This document shows, in pieces, positions 33,141 to 44,982 of a stretch of DNA of 64,000 bases. This DNA is from Phallus indusiatus (taxonomy: Eukaryota > Basidiomycota > Agaricomycetes > Phallales > Phallaceae). Position 1 is the stretch's first letter; each line of letters begins with the position of its first letter. A model generated the notes under the pieces. That model made no database searches, had not been told where the DNA came from, and worked only from the letters and a program-made list of their open reading frames with translations. A program made the position numbers and the translations under genes. Where the stretch lies: positions 1 to 64,000 of the forward strand of contig JAQFWX010000021.1 in the NCBI GenBank assembly GCA_027605045.1, in the 5' to 3' direction.

Positions 33141-35060
33141 ATGGTTTTGAGTGTGCTATTCAAATTCAGTTACTTTCGGTGGATGCCGACGCTCATGTTA
33201 ATTGCTGCTGCTTCTGGGATTGAACAGTCAGAAACGGAGAAGAGTTCGTTGAATGGATCGCTGTTGAAAGTAGGAGATCCGTTACTACATCTGAACGGAA
33301 GGCAAGATCTCAAATCTCAGCCGTCATCTTCCTAACACATGGTTGATGTTGACTCCGCTCTTTTTAGATGGGACGAGTCCCCAGGAACGTGGTGGTGCGT
33401 AAACAGTCAATATCTGCACTAGCTCTAATGTGAAATCAACTTTCCAAAAGGACTGGCTCTGGATTCAAGTTTGTCGCGGAGGATCTTTCTTCCGTGACCC
33501 TCAATCTCGGGCCTCACACCACGCAACCAGAAGTCGCCATCGGCCTTTCGATTAACTACGGTCCTCTTATGTACTTATTTCCTTGATGCTCCTTCTTGAA
33601 TTTTAATTTTCCTTCTTCTAGAAACCTTAATGTTACAGAGGGTGCCAACGTGTTGCCCCTCAACCTAACGACTGCAAATGCCGCTGCCAGTGGAGAAGGC
33701 AGTAGAACCGTGGTAAGGCTGAACGCACAAGGTTGGCAGAATAATCGCCTTAATGTCGAAAGCATCGTTCTAAATTCTGTGAGCGTGATTTGCCTTTCCT
33801 TCTGACGGAGACTGATGACGGAGTACTCTCACTAGGAAGCCAAACTATTGCCGTATGAACCTTCCAAATTGGCTTTTCAGTTTATAGGAGATAGTTTGTC
33901 CGCTGTGAGTCTGGATAAATACAATTTCTTGCGGCCAATTTATATTGCATAAAAGGGACAATATCTTTCCAATGGCGTAGACGGCGCTTGGCCATTTCTG
34001 ACCGGGGAGATCTTCAAAGCCGAGCATAACGTCCAAGCTCAACCTGGCGCTTGCCTAACGGTATAGAAATTATAAATCTTCTTACTAAAGCCTGACTTTA
34101 TCTAAGGATATACTATCCTACGGGAACGTTCATGGTGTTTCTTACGAATTCTTCAGAGTATGTCTATGACCCACCGTTATAAGCGACAATAATTACCATC
34201 GTGCAGACCGAAGACACAGGATATTATTACACGACGGACCATAACTTCGTTGAGTCAATTCATATACAGATTTAGCACCGGACAAGGGATCACATTAATT
34301 GATATTTCGTCATTGTCAGACCACGCCTTGGAATTTCAAACGCGATATTCCTGAGCCAACGCATGTAATCATACATATCGGGTAAGAATGCCTTCGAAAA
34401 ATTATCGTCCGATCTTTCATTTACGACGTTCCCTGACCCCATTTCGCATTCAACTAGCGCAAACGATGCTTCTCAGAACGTGACTGGTGAAGCTTTCGTA
34501 AACGTGCGTATTCTCTCCTGCTACTAACCCCATCTCATTTCTTGATTTATTCCTTGACAGACTTATCTGGAGTTCACCGATCGTTTGAGAATTCTATATC
34601 CTAATCAACCTATCTTTGTTTTCACACCTTGGGGGTGGCCGAATCCCGACGGAACAATCAGCCAATACTATGAAGGTCGTTATGAAGAAATTGTGACTAA
34701 AAGGTGCAGAGCTTGTGAACTATCTTTGAAATGAAGCATCTGATATCATTCTTAATACAGACACCTTCAAGGAGATAAGCAGGTTTTTCTTGTGAATACG
34801 ACCGGCTGGGTTACATATGCCGATGTACGTCCAAGGCTGATCCTTGTCAGCTGACATCAATAAACTGATATATGCCATCCTCAGGTATTTCCTGCGTACG
34901 TTTAGAAGCTGTATCTATTCTCGCATCTCTTGAGATACTAATATCGTATTTATATAGGAACCAACATCCTAATCCTGAAGGACATATGAAGATTGCTGGA
35001 TTGTTTACAGCGTGGTTAGAGAAATGGGGATTGCATCCTGAGGCGTCCTGGACAAACTGA
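33141..35060 (+). CDS. Secreted SGNH/GDSL-type esterase (carbohydrate esterase-like)
   Basis: About a dozen short exons give a continuous protein of roughly 370 residues. An N-terminal hydrophobic segment (MPTLMLIAAASGI) suggests secretion. The first half (WDESPGTWWTGSGF, VTLNLGP, NAQGWQNNRLNVESIVL) resembles the beta-sandwich that precedes the hydrolase domain in CE2-like esterases. The catalytic half shows block I FIGDSLSAGQYL (Ser in GDS), a Gly block (DILSYGNVHGVSYEFF), block III HIGANDAS (Gly-x-Asn-Asp) and a block V-like QHPNPEGHMKIA, where the His is present but the usual Asp three residues before it is Asn. The likely role is removing acyl groups from plant or cell-wall polysaccharides. 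One intron (33302-33367) uses a GC donor and one exon is only 11 nt (34885-34895). The frame is intact. Confidence 0.82.
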
Positions 35061-36100
35061 TGTTCCTCAAATCTCAATCTTTGCATAATTCCCATGTTAG
35101 CCATTGATTGTCAACTGTGGACATGTTTTGCTGCCAAACACGGCCAAAGACACGACCTTGTTTTTGTGACCGTTTAATACGAGGTCCGTTTGCGAGCGAA
35201 GTGCAAGTTGTCTTATCAAACCTGAAAGCGACATGCTGGAATAATCGTGTCACCATTGTGTCTGTCGCAGAATTGTGTTAACTTTGACATGATATAGAGC
35301 TCTCGGACAATTGTACAAATCACCATTCATATGCATTGACTCACATATCAGGGAAGCAATTTTATAAACGATATGATTCATTTTGGGATCTGAATAGTAT
35401 ACTGAACTTTGATTTAACTTGCATAAATCCCTTAGTATACGTATGTAGTTGACATAAGGTATCCTTTTGTTCAAGAGCTTCAAGTGACAATGTAAGAAAT
35501 AGATAAAGTCCGTGTCACCCGCGGTAATAAAAGCCGCGGTAATAGAATTTCTTTTGTCTTGTTTACTTTAGAAAACTTTAATTCTTTTCTTTATTTCTAA
35601 TAATGATTTATAATCTTTTGCTTACTTACTTTACTTTAATAATATTTACATAATCTTTCTATTTTCGTATAAATACTTGAGTTTTGTATATATGCTCCTT
35701 AGCTTTGAACTACGAGGATTTACAACACTCAACTGCGTGTCTATCTAAGTTAACTAAAGCTACTTGTAAACAGTCTCCGACTTTTACAGACAACTAGCTT
35801 TAACCAAAACAGAGCAGGGGAACGACGAGCAAACCTGTTGTGTGATACAAATTGATATGAAAATTATCGATCATTTGGGATTGAGAATTTAGCTCTTTGA
35901 GCAGCTGCGTCCCCTTCGAAGATAAAAACTACGCGATTGCTATTATTTTATTCACGTGTGTACATAGTAATACGACTCGGAAGTTAACATGGAGTTTTCA
36001 AAAATCGTAGACTTTAAATCGCACAATAGAATGGCTGCATGGCTATATAGACGTAAAAGTGATTCATGACATTAAAGACCACCAATTTGAGATTCGTATA
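35061..36100. other. Intergenic, no gene seen
   Basis: AT-rich spacer. A small direct repeat of the word CGCGGTAATA occurs near 35520-35545. No coding signal. Confidence 0.45.
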
Positions 36101-36104
36101 TACA

Positions 36105-38400
36105 AACAGGTGGTCCGGCAGGACAAATATTCGTAGACTCCGTCAACTATCATTGAGTCCACTGGCAGAGTCAGTATTCCGTTTATCTGCCTAGGAATAA
36201 GTCTGTGTCCATCGTCAGTATGTCATCATTGAATCCGATATAAGGATTTATGGACACTCAATTGAGTCCACAGGTTTTTTTGTCCAACTTGCGTTTTCTA
36301 TAACCCCAGGCCCAATCATACCGATTTTCCCACCCGTCTCTCTATCATAACAACTCCACAACACTTATGTCTAAGAGACTTGAGTCCTCTCACTTCAACC
36401 TGAAGCAGAGCCTATCCTGAGGCAATACTATCACCGTCAGGATTATTTCGTGGACTTATTATCAACAGGGTCAGATAGTACGAGTACATTAGGGCAACGC
36501 CCCCAAGGACTTATAGAATTACACACACACAGACAGTACGAGTACGTGGGGTAGACTTTGAAATAGTCTCGCCGAGTCCTGGCCATGTGATGATGTAAAG
36601 TGCATCCAATAAGTCGTCGCAACAGACTTCGGGAAAGCAACCAAAAGAAACTGCATTCAAACTCTCCATAGCTAGTCAGGAGTCAACCCATGTCATCAGG
36701 CATGGAGTATTCTCTCTGAATGTGGGCAGAGCCATCAATGTAGGTTCTAATGAGCAGTCCCTTCCTCCCTCGAAGCTCAACTCTTTGTTTAAGCTCCAGT
36801 CTTTCCAACTCCCAGAACTACGTCGCCAAAGCTCCTGCGACAGCTGGTTGCAATATTTCGAACAAACGATGCCGGTGACTGACAGTGTAAGCCCCTTTTG
36901 TTCGGCAAAATTCGCACATATTGCCGACGAAAAATATGCGCTCCAGACTGGAGAAGCTGTCAACGAGGATCAAGGAGTTGATCAAGGAAACCTTCAAGCG
37001 AGTTTAAAGTCGGAGCATCGTATCCGAAGAAAGCCTGTTCTGGCGTTTTAGTTGAACTCTTGCTAGTCAATTTGGGGGATCTGCTTACTTTAGTTTCTCC
37101 GCAATGTATATAAGCTTTCGCTGCGCCTTGTGATTTTTGCTTTGCTATAAATTTTGTACTCCTTCCCCTGATTCATACTAATATACGCCCGAACTTTCCC
37201 TGCAACATCGGGCACTATGGTTCTATCCCTTGCCCAGTCTCAATCAAGCCCGACGCTCATAAAATCCGGCCAAATAAATTCGAACTTTGGCATCGCCGAA
37301 ATCGCATGGGTATAGGTAAGTTGATTACCAGCACGGGCGCAGAAAACATCACCTTTTTACCCATTACACGAAAGAAAGGGAGGCGATATCACATATGAAC
37401 GCGGAAGGTGATTCGTTACCAAAATCGGCCAACAGGGAAGAAGCTCAAGTGAGATTGATCGATGAAATCCGATTACATGATACGTGCCAGGGGGAAGACA
37501 TCGACGAAGACCTGGTGATTTACAAGTCAACCAATTATTTCAAGTCAGGACAATGAGGAGAGCCATACGGGAAGCAAACCAACATTGTCTCCACAGTAGA
37601 TGTACTTTCAAATATTTATCACTGTAACGTCTAGATCGCGCAAGTCAATATAGGGATAGATACTTGCGGAACCGTCTTTGCACAAGGTGCTGTTGCTGAA
37701 TTAGGGTCTCACTTTCGATGCCAGGAATAAAAGAGGAGCACTCTTGGATACGCACGGGGTGATAATGTCTTCTTTGTCGTCACTGGTCAGCACATCAACA
37801 CCCAAACAAGATTCAAAGTGAAACTATTTTACGGAGAGCTTACCTTATTCCACTTTAAATTAGTTTGCATGAATAAAATAGCCTTGTGGTCGAAGAGAAT
37901 TCATCCCGCGTGGTGGCGTTGAAAGAGTGGTGGCGTTGAAAGACTCAAGTAGCCCAAGTACTCAAGCTACTCAAGCTCAAGCTCAGGAGGCTCAGTGAGA
38001 AAAGTCCCAGTCACGGCGTCTATTTTAGAAACCGATACATCAATACGTTTCCAGAGCTTTAAGTTTGTGACCCCGAAGACATCGTTTAACTGATTTTTCG
38101 GTGTGTACACAGTCAAAAGTATAATCGGGGAGAGATGTGATTTTCTCATGAGAAGGCAGTTTTTGGAAGAAAGGAATGGATCTTACATTTTGAAAGATGC
38201 GGACTCAGTTACCTCGGGTAGGCTACTATTCCTCGATGAAAAAAAAAGTTTCCAAGCAAATATGTAAACCATACCATGAAAGAATAAAATTTCCAAGTCA
38301 ATGCTATAACATGGCGATTATTCTGAAACGAGTACATGTTGATGAATTCAGTGAAGATTTACTGGGGAAGCACCGGTATTTTGCGTCATTCATAAATAAA
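36105..38400 (+). repeat. Tandem duplication unit A (of three)
   Basis: First copy of a ~2.4-kb unit. Landmarks shared with units B and C are the upstream GGCAGGACAAATATTCGTAG (36118), the gene body, and a downstream GATCGCGCAAGTCAATATAG block near 37635. The gene in this unit is disrupted. Confidence 0.8.
36369..37051 (+). pseudogene. Dead copy of the tandem gene family
   Basis: Aligns with the two intact paralogues at 38755 and 41257 but is broken. The N-terminal segment MSKRLESSHFNLKQSLS runs into TGA, the next block (ITVRI) into further stops, and the core VRVRGVDFEIVSP is followed by TAA. Part of the middle is duplicated (VRV and the GTACGAGTAC word appear twice, about 36477 and 36536). 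The 3' two exons (FQLPELRRQSSCDSWLQYFEQT and EHRIRRKPVLAF) are still open. The TATA box position upstream (36299) reads TATAACC instead of TATAAAA, so transcription may also be lost. Confidence 0.8.
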
Positions 38401-38673
38401 GCAGTAGCCTGAGGGTTCTCTGTTCATAAAAGCGAATGTGATTCATGAAACTATAGGGATATTAGCCACAAACTAGTAATCTGGCAGGACAAACATCCGT
38501 AAGCTCCATCGGCTATCAGTCCGCTGGCAGAGTCAGTGTCCCGTTTATTGCCTAGGGATAAGTCCGTGGCCACTGTCGTCAACGTGTCACCATGAAGTCC
38601 TACATAATCCAGAGACACAATCCATGGACACCAGATCCAAGTCCACGGGTTTTCGTGCACACCCTGCATTTTC

Positions 38674-38680
38674 TATAAAA
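38674..38680 (+). promoter_or_regulatory. TATA box of tandem gene B
   Basis: TATAAAA lies 75 bp upstream of the ATG at 38755, at the position matching the TATA box of copy C (41182). Conservation between paralogues, and its loss in the pseudogene copy, support function. Confidence 0.6.
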
Positions 38681-38754
38681 CCGTAGACGAAATCTTCCGC
38701 CGCGCAACATTTCCCCCAGCCACTGGCACCTCTTCCAACATCCCTGAAACTCCA

Positions 38755-39461
38755 ATGTCTACGAAATTCCAGTCGTCTCTCTTGGAAAGCCGACGCTTCA
38801 GGCTGAAACGGAGCATATCCTTGAGTGATACTGTCGCTGTGAAGAATATTCGAGGTGTTTCTACCTTATTTAGGAGAAAAAACAACGCCAAGCATTCATC
38901 AACACCATGGACCCATTATCAACCTGGTCAGATCGTGAGGGTACGTGGAGTTGATTTTGAAATAGTGCCACCAATTCCTGGGCGGATGCAAAGTGCAGAG
39001 TCATCACATCAGACTTTAGAGGAGCAATCGGGAGGCTTTGCACTCGAGCATCCCAAACTTGGAGCTGATGGACACAAGTTACATTCTGCTGTCAAACGTA
39101 TATCCTCCTTGGAGGTTTGTTCTATGAACAGAACCATCAACGTAAGTTCTAGCAAATGGCCATCTTCACTCGACGCTGAAATCTTTTCGTTTTTAGTTTC
39201 AACCATTTCAACTCCCAGAGCTGCACCGGCAAAGCTCCTGCGATAGCTGGCTCCAATACTTCGAGCAAACGTTGCCAGAAAACCAAGATGTGAGCTCCTC
39301 TTTTCTCCTTTTACGTGGAATTCATGCACGTTGCTGACGAAGAATATACGCCTCAGATCACAGAAGCTGCCAATAAACATCAGGAAATTGATCAAGGAAA
39401 CGCTCAAGCCAATTTGAAGTCGGAACATCGTATCCGAAGAAAGCCTGTTCCGGTGTTTTAG
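38755..39461 (+). CDS. Unknown protein, tandem family copy B (intact)
   Basis: Three exons give about 190 residues: exon 1 from 38755 to about 39141, exon 2 (FQPFQLPELHRQSSCDSWLQ) and exon 3 ending HRIRRKPVPVF. Features are a basic Ser-rich N-terminus (RLKRSISLSDTVAVKNIRG), a short conserved core (YQPGQIVRVRGVDFEIVPP), a CDSWLQYFEQTLPEN helix and a basic C-terminus. There is no signal peptide or membrane segment. I do not recognise any known domain. The VRVRGVDFEI stretch reads like a single beta-hairpin module. Conservation of all exons and splice sites between copies B and C shows selection at protein level. Confidence 0.72.
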
Positions 39462-41181
39462 TTGAACCTTGACTGGTCATTCCGGGAGATCTGCTTACTT
39501 TCGTTTCTTCTCAATGTATATAAGTTTTCGCCACGCCTTGTGATGACTCTTTGCCTTTGCCTTTCTTTCTTAATACCCCTAAATTTTTATCAGTACATGC
39601 CTGGATTTTCTTTGAAATGCATTGTAGACTATGGGTTTATTCCCATAGACCTTCTTGAATAATCTCGACGCCAAAAGTTCCGGTCAAAAAATATAAACTT
39701 TGACATTGCCGAAATCGCATGCCTATAGGCGAGTTAATTATCAGCACAGGCGCAAAAATTGGTCATCTTCACATCACCCGTTTTATCCGCCACAAAGGGA
39801 GCTATGTTGCATCTGAACAGGAAACAAATTAATCATCAAAAGCAGCCAAAAAAGAAGAAATATTCAAGGGAGATTGATTAATCGATGAAACTGGATTACA
39901 TGATACGGCCAAAAGGAAGAGATCGATGAAGACGTGGTATATGTCGAGCCAGGACGCTTGAATAGGCCAGCCAATTGTTTCGCGTCAAGACTAATGAGGA
40001 GCTCCATACAAAAAGCAAGCCAACCAATAATGTCTCCACAGTAGATGTAATTCCAAAATTCACCACCCCAACGTCTAGATCGCGCTTGTCAAGATGGGGA
40101 TAGATACTTGCAGAACCGTCTTTGCGAAAGGAGCTTGTCGCTAATTTCCGGGTCTTACTTTCGATGCCATAAAAGAGGAGCACTCTGGAATACGCAAGGG
40201 ATGATAATATCTTCTTTGTTGTCAGCATATCAACACCGATACATGATTCAAAGTGAAACTGTTTTACGGAGAGAGCTTACCTTTGCATCAAGTTTTAAAT
40301 TTCACTATAGACGAGTTTTCATGAAGAAAATAGCTTTGAGGAGAGTTCATCGTGTACGGTCGCGTTGGAAGACTCAAATTCAAGCCTTCAGGTTCACTCT
40401 GAAGAAGTCACGGCGTTTGTTTCAGAAAACTGATACGCGTAACGCACGGTAACGCCAATGTATTTCCAGTGCTGCAAGTTTGTAATATTAATCCAAAGAC
40501 ATCGGTTGACCGTCGGTGTATATGCTCAATGAATATACTTGGAGAGAGATGTGATATTTTCATCAGAAGGGAGACATTTGAAGAAGAAGAATGGACCTCA
40601 CATTTTGAAAGATATTATACAGTACAAATACAGTATACTCTATACAAACTCGGTTATCTCGGGTATTCAATATTCAAGCTCAAGGCTCAAGTATTCCTCG
40701 TTGAATAAAAAATACCTATTCAAGCAAATAAACCACACCGTGAAAGAATATAGTTTCTACATCAACGTCATCTCCGTGACATTTATTCTGAAAGGAGTAC
40801 AAATGGATGAAATTGAGTGAAGCTTTAATGGACAAGCACCGATGTTCTGCGTTGTTCATGAAAGAAGAGTGTTCACTATCATAGTAGCGCTCTGACAACC
40901 ATCGACCACTGTGAGCTTGCTCATAAAGCGAAAGTGATTGATGAAATTACAGAGCATCAACTGAATATCCGTACTATAAACCGGTGATCTGGCAGGACAA
41001 ACATCCGTAAGATCCATCAGCTATCAGTCCGAGTCCACTGGCAACGCCATTTATTTGCCTAGGAATAAGGACAAGTCTATCGTCAATGTGTCAACGTTGA
41101 GTCCGATCATTGAGTCTGACATAATATGTACGGACACTCGATTGAGGTCCGCAGGCTTTCTTGTCCACTTTGCATTATCTC

Positions 41182-41188
41182 TATAAAA
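41182..41188 (+). promoter_or_regulatory. TATA box of tandem gene C
   Basis: TATAAAA lies 69 bp upstream of the distal ATG at 41257, matching the position in copy B. Confidence 0.6.
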
Positions 41189-41256
41189 ACCCAAGACTGA
41201 GTCTTCCATTGCATAACAATTTTTCCCATCCGCCTCGTTATCACAACTCTGCAATA

Positions 41257-41916
41257 ATGTTTACGAAATTCCAATCCACCTCCTCTAAAAGCAGACACTT
41301 CGGCTTGACACGAAGCATCTCCCTCAGCGATACCGTTACAGTTAGAAATATTCGAAGCGTCTCCGCTTTATTCAAGAGAAAACCCAGCGCCGTATTCAAA
41401 CCATATCAACCTGGGGAGATTGTGCGCGTACGGGGTGTAGATTTCGAGATAGTATCACCTATTTCTGAGCGCACGCGGAGTGCATCCGACCAACCGTCAC
41501 AGCAACAAACCCTAGGAAAAGTGATCAAACGGCAGTCACCCTCTGCGATCAGACGCGTAGCCTCCCTAGAGGTTTGTTTTGCAAACAGAGCCCTCAACGT
41601 AGGTCCTAATGAGCATTCGTCCATTTCTCCCTCGACGTTCAGCACTCTCTGTTTTAGTTTCAGCCTTTCCAGCTTCCTCAATTACACCGCCAAAGCTCCT
41701 GTGACAGCTGGCTCCAGTATTTTGAGCGGACGTTACCGGAGAATGACGATGTGAGTTGCTTTTTTCTTCTTTTGCGCGAAATTCGTACATGTTGCTGACG
41801 AAGTATATGCTCCTCAGATCGCAGAAGCTATAAAGAATAATCACGAAGTCGACCAAGAAAACGCGAAAGCAACTTCGATGCATCGCATTAAAAGAAAGCC
41901 TGTCCCAGCGTTTTAG
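41257..41916 (+). CDS. Unknown protein, tandem family copy C (intact)
   Basis: Three exons give about 175 residues, parallel to copy B: MFTKFQSTSSKSRHFGLTRS at the start, SISLSDTVTVRNIRSVSALF, the core YQPGEIVRVRGVDFEIVSP, then an intron at the same place (after RALN), FQPFQLPQLHRQSSCDSWLQ, a second intron, and the C-terminus KRKPVPAF. Compared with copy B, the linker after the core is shorter and differs, while the core and the CDSWLQYFE block are nearly fixed. Function is unknown. Confidence 0.72.
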
Positions 41917-42599
41917 CCGTTGACCAGTCACTTGGGATATCTGCGTACCTCGATTTCTTTGCCATGTGTATATGTCGTCGCTGTGACTCGTGATGTATTC
42001 TTTGTTGTTTCGCCATAAATTCTGTACTTTTATTTAAATTATATCAATATACATCCCAATTTTTTCCCGAGAAGGCCGCACAAAAAAAATCAAGTAGCAT
42101 CGGTTGATCGATGATGTCGTGAAAGTTGAGTCGGACGCGATTGGATAAGTGGGACCAATTAATCAGAACAACAATAAGGTCTATACGAAGAGTAGACTAT
42201 CAACGTCTCCACACTTGGCATATGTTTTGAAAAATATTTACCATCGTAACGTTTGGATCGCGCAATTAAGGTAGGGTTATTGATGCTTGCAGAATCGTCT
42301 TTAATTCAGGGTATTGCTCCTGGTCAATGTCAGGTGTGCATCAGATGCAGAAAGGGGTCAGAATGTATTGGAGAAGAGGCGACTCGGAAAGTGCTTTCTT
42401 TGTTCTAAGTGAGCACGTCATCGACACACTATTCAAAATGGAACTATTTTAGCATAAAGGACTTACTCTTGCATCGAACTTTAAATTTCATCGCAAACAA
42501 AGTTGCACGAAGAAATTAATTTTGTGGGCTGTCGAGGAGAGTTCATCTCGTGTGGTGGTACTAGAAGCAAACTAGAAGACTTAAATTTCAATTTCAGAA

Positions 42600-42846
42600 C
42601 CCGCCAAGCCTAACCCCGACACTCCGCGGCGTACAACTGAAAATTATCATAAACGGTTGGGTCGTCCGCTTTTCAATTAGGTTGTATTAGCCTCATTTCG
42701 TTAGCCTCGTCGTTATGAATTCCAGTGGTGCCAGCATCTATGTACATACTGCATGGTTTTGAACTTGAATACAGTTTATCAAAATTGCAATATATTTAAC
42801 TCTTATAGGTACGTATTTGTATATATATACAGTTTTCATGTTCTTT
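42600..42846. other. Spacer between tandem array and DUF2235 gene
   Basis: No gene seen. It contains the word TATATATATAC near 42818 close to the 3' end of the DUF2235 gene. Confidence 0.4.
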
Positions 42847-44982
42847 CTAATCTACCCATATTGGTTCAACTTTCCATTTTGCTCGCGGAGTGTAAGGGCC
42901 ATCAGCAACACCCTCGCCAGCTTCCATTCTAATTTTGACGCTCCTGTGAACCAATACGCCTTGCTTGCTTTGTCTGGGAATTTCACGTGCTCTCCCTAGA
43001 TTGACACTATTCGTAGGTTGTGGTCAGTGTGTGCCCGTTGTAAAGCTGATTTTTGAAAGACTAACGCGATACTGTCAACCCACTCGTTCGTTACTTCGTC
43101 TTGTCTTCGAAGTTCAATCGGGACAAGTTCCAAAATCCACCAGGAAGGAGATATTGACAATTGGTCGTAGATAGGGCATATAGCGTCCGCCACGTCTTCC
43201 TCTTCTTCAGTCATGATCAGTTCAGGATGAATCCCGTTATAGCCAAATGAGATTAAATTTTGCTTTGCCGAGCTATCATTGACGTTAACAGGTATTTTAC
43301 CACTTTCTTTTTCAAATACTAATGGTGATGTCGGAACGGGTGTGGGAGGTGTATAAAATAAGGGTGGAGGGCGGTCTGCGACGGCGGGATAAAGTGATGC
43401 GGGATCTAGACCAATTGTGCGCAACAGGTCTGCGTGGAATCGTATTCCGGTATTAGCGAGGAAACATTGTCGAATCATCCACCGAAGGGATATGCGAGCC
43501 AGGTTATGACGACTTGAATTTTCCACAGATCCGCCTCCAACGTCTGTAAATAAAGGGTGATTATGACATGATATGCATGTTTATGTTGTTTTCTTGACAT
43601 ACCACAATGACAACCCGAAAACCAGACTTCCTGAACGTCAGTTTCTTTTATGCGATTTGGATCCTCACAGGCATCAAAAGTAGCTTCTTTAACGCGCCAA
43701 GTGCTTTGTCTTCTTCTCCTAGGTCTGGTCGAAGACGATGAAGACGTGGAAGACTCTGGAATTGAACATGGCGACTGAGCCATCATGCTCGGATCTCCCG
43801 CGATAATGGTATCGTCGTTTGGCGTCCCGGATTTGGGCATTTCACCAGGCTGAGTACCCAAACTGTCTTCATCGGCAGTTGGCCGATTATAAAAATTGGG
43901 TTGGAATTTAGCTCGACGTTCATCGAGAGAGATTGCGTGACGAAATGTCCGAATGGAGGAATTTGACGAAGTGAAGGGCAGACGTCGCGGAATCAGACCC
44001 ACTGCGTTGACAGTGTCCCTGAAAACAAACATTACCGAGATATTAGCGCGCTCCTCCGGTATCAACATACCATACGCCTATGAATTCTATGTCAACGTCT
44101 ATTGAAAATGCTTTTTTGAAAGCTGTGCTTTGAGCCCAGCCGATATCATCTGTCCGCGAGAACATCTGGTAGGCAAAGGGTACTTGTTGATGGTTATCTG
44201 CTGGAAGCAATCCGACCTAAAAATTAGTAATCATCGTGAATATGCCTCTTTGATGACTGATCACGAGTTATTCCTACCTTATGGACCATTCCAGCCAAAG
44301 CGCGGGCGGTATATGCACCACGGGAGAATCCCAATAGGCATATTTTATCCCCAGCTTCGTCTGAGAAAGAAAAAAAATGAATGTCAGCACAATGAAATTC
44401 TGACTGGCACTGGGCGGGTGACGTGATTCCTTACAGTTTTGCATCAAGAATTCGTATCCGGCTATAGGAGATCTAAACATTTGGTTGACATTGGAATTTC
44501 TTTTTTAATTACCCACCCATGACATGAGCGTTTAGATTCCATGCGATCATCATATCGAGCGTTTTAGATACGCCTGCCATGAAAGGGGTAGCTACTTCTG
44601 GTACGGTGTACGTTCCGATCCCTGCCTATCAATAACTGAGTGAACTCAGGCTTCTTTGACACGCTAAGACTGCGGAGAGGATGTCGAACCCACCTGATAA
44701 TAAACCATCTGCTCTCTTCGGTTATCCTTCGTCAACATTGAAAAGAACTGAACGACGTTGGAGTTCTTGTCGAGGTGTTTGTGTCAAAAAGCCTCAACGG
44801 CGAGGGAAATGAGAATGTTGTGATTCACTTACGTCGGCATCAAAGCAATCCCCTGTGCCATCAAAGCAAAGGATCAGCGTCCTCGCGGGGTGAAAGGGAG
44901 GTATTACAGGATGAAGGAAGGGCTCTGCCTTGAACGAGCCTGATGACACCGCGGTGCTACTAGTAATGCTGGATATACTCAT
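42847..44982 (-). CDS. DUF2235 alpha/beta-hydrolase-fold protein, copy 1
   Basis: Minus-strand gene of nine or so exons. From 44982: MSISSITSSTAVSSG, then RTLILCFDGTGDCFD (family-typical CFDGTG), NSNVVQFFSML, GIGTYTVPEVATPF, and the nucleophile elbow GFSRGAYTARALAG (Gly-x-Ser-x-Gly). Further blocks are IEFIGVWDTVNAVGLIPRRL (Asp), FRHAISLDERRAKF (His), VWFSGCHCDVGGGS and RWMIRQCF, ending AKWKVEPIWVD. The catalytic triad pattern matches DUF2235, the domain also used by bacterial Tle1-type phospholipase effectors. The fungal role is unknown. The frame is intact. It is a close paralogue of the gene at 51388-53509 and diverges from it. Confidence 0.9.

Larger units (their letters stand above)
38400..40900 (+). 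repeat. Tandem duplication unit B (of three)
   Basis: Second copy of the ~2.4-kb unit. The upstream landmark GGCAGGACAAACATCCGTAAG is at 38484 and the downstream GATCGCGC block at about 40078. Its gene is intact. Confidence 0.8.
40900..42600 (+). repeat. Tandem duplication unit C (of three)
   Basis: Third copy. The upstream landmark GGCAGGACAAACATCCGTAAG is at 40992 and the downstream GATCGCGCAATTAAGGTAGG at about 42256. Its gene is intact. Confidence 0.8.
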
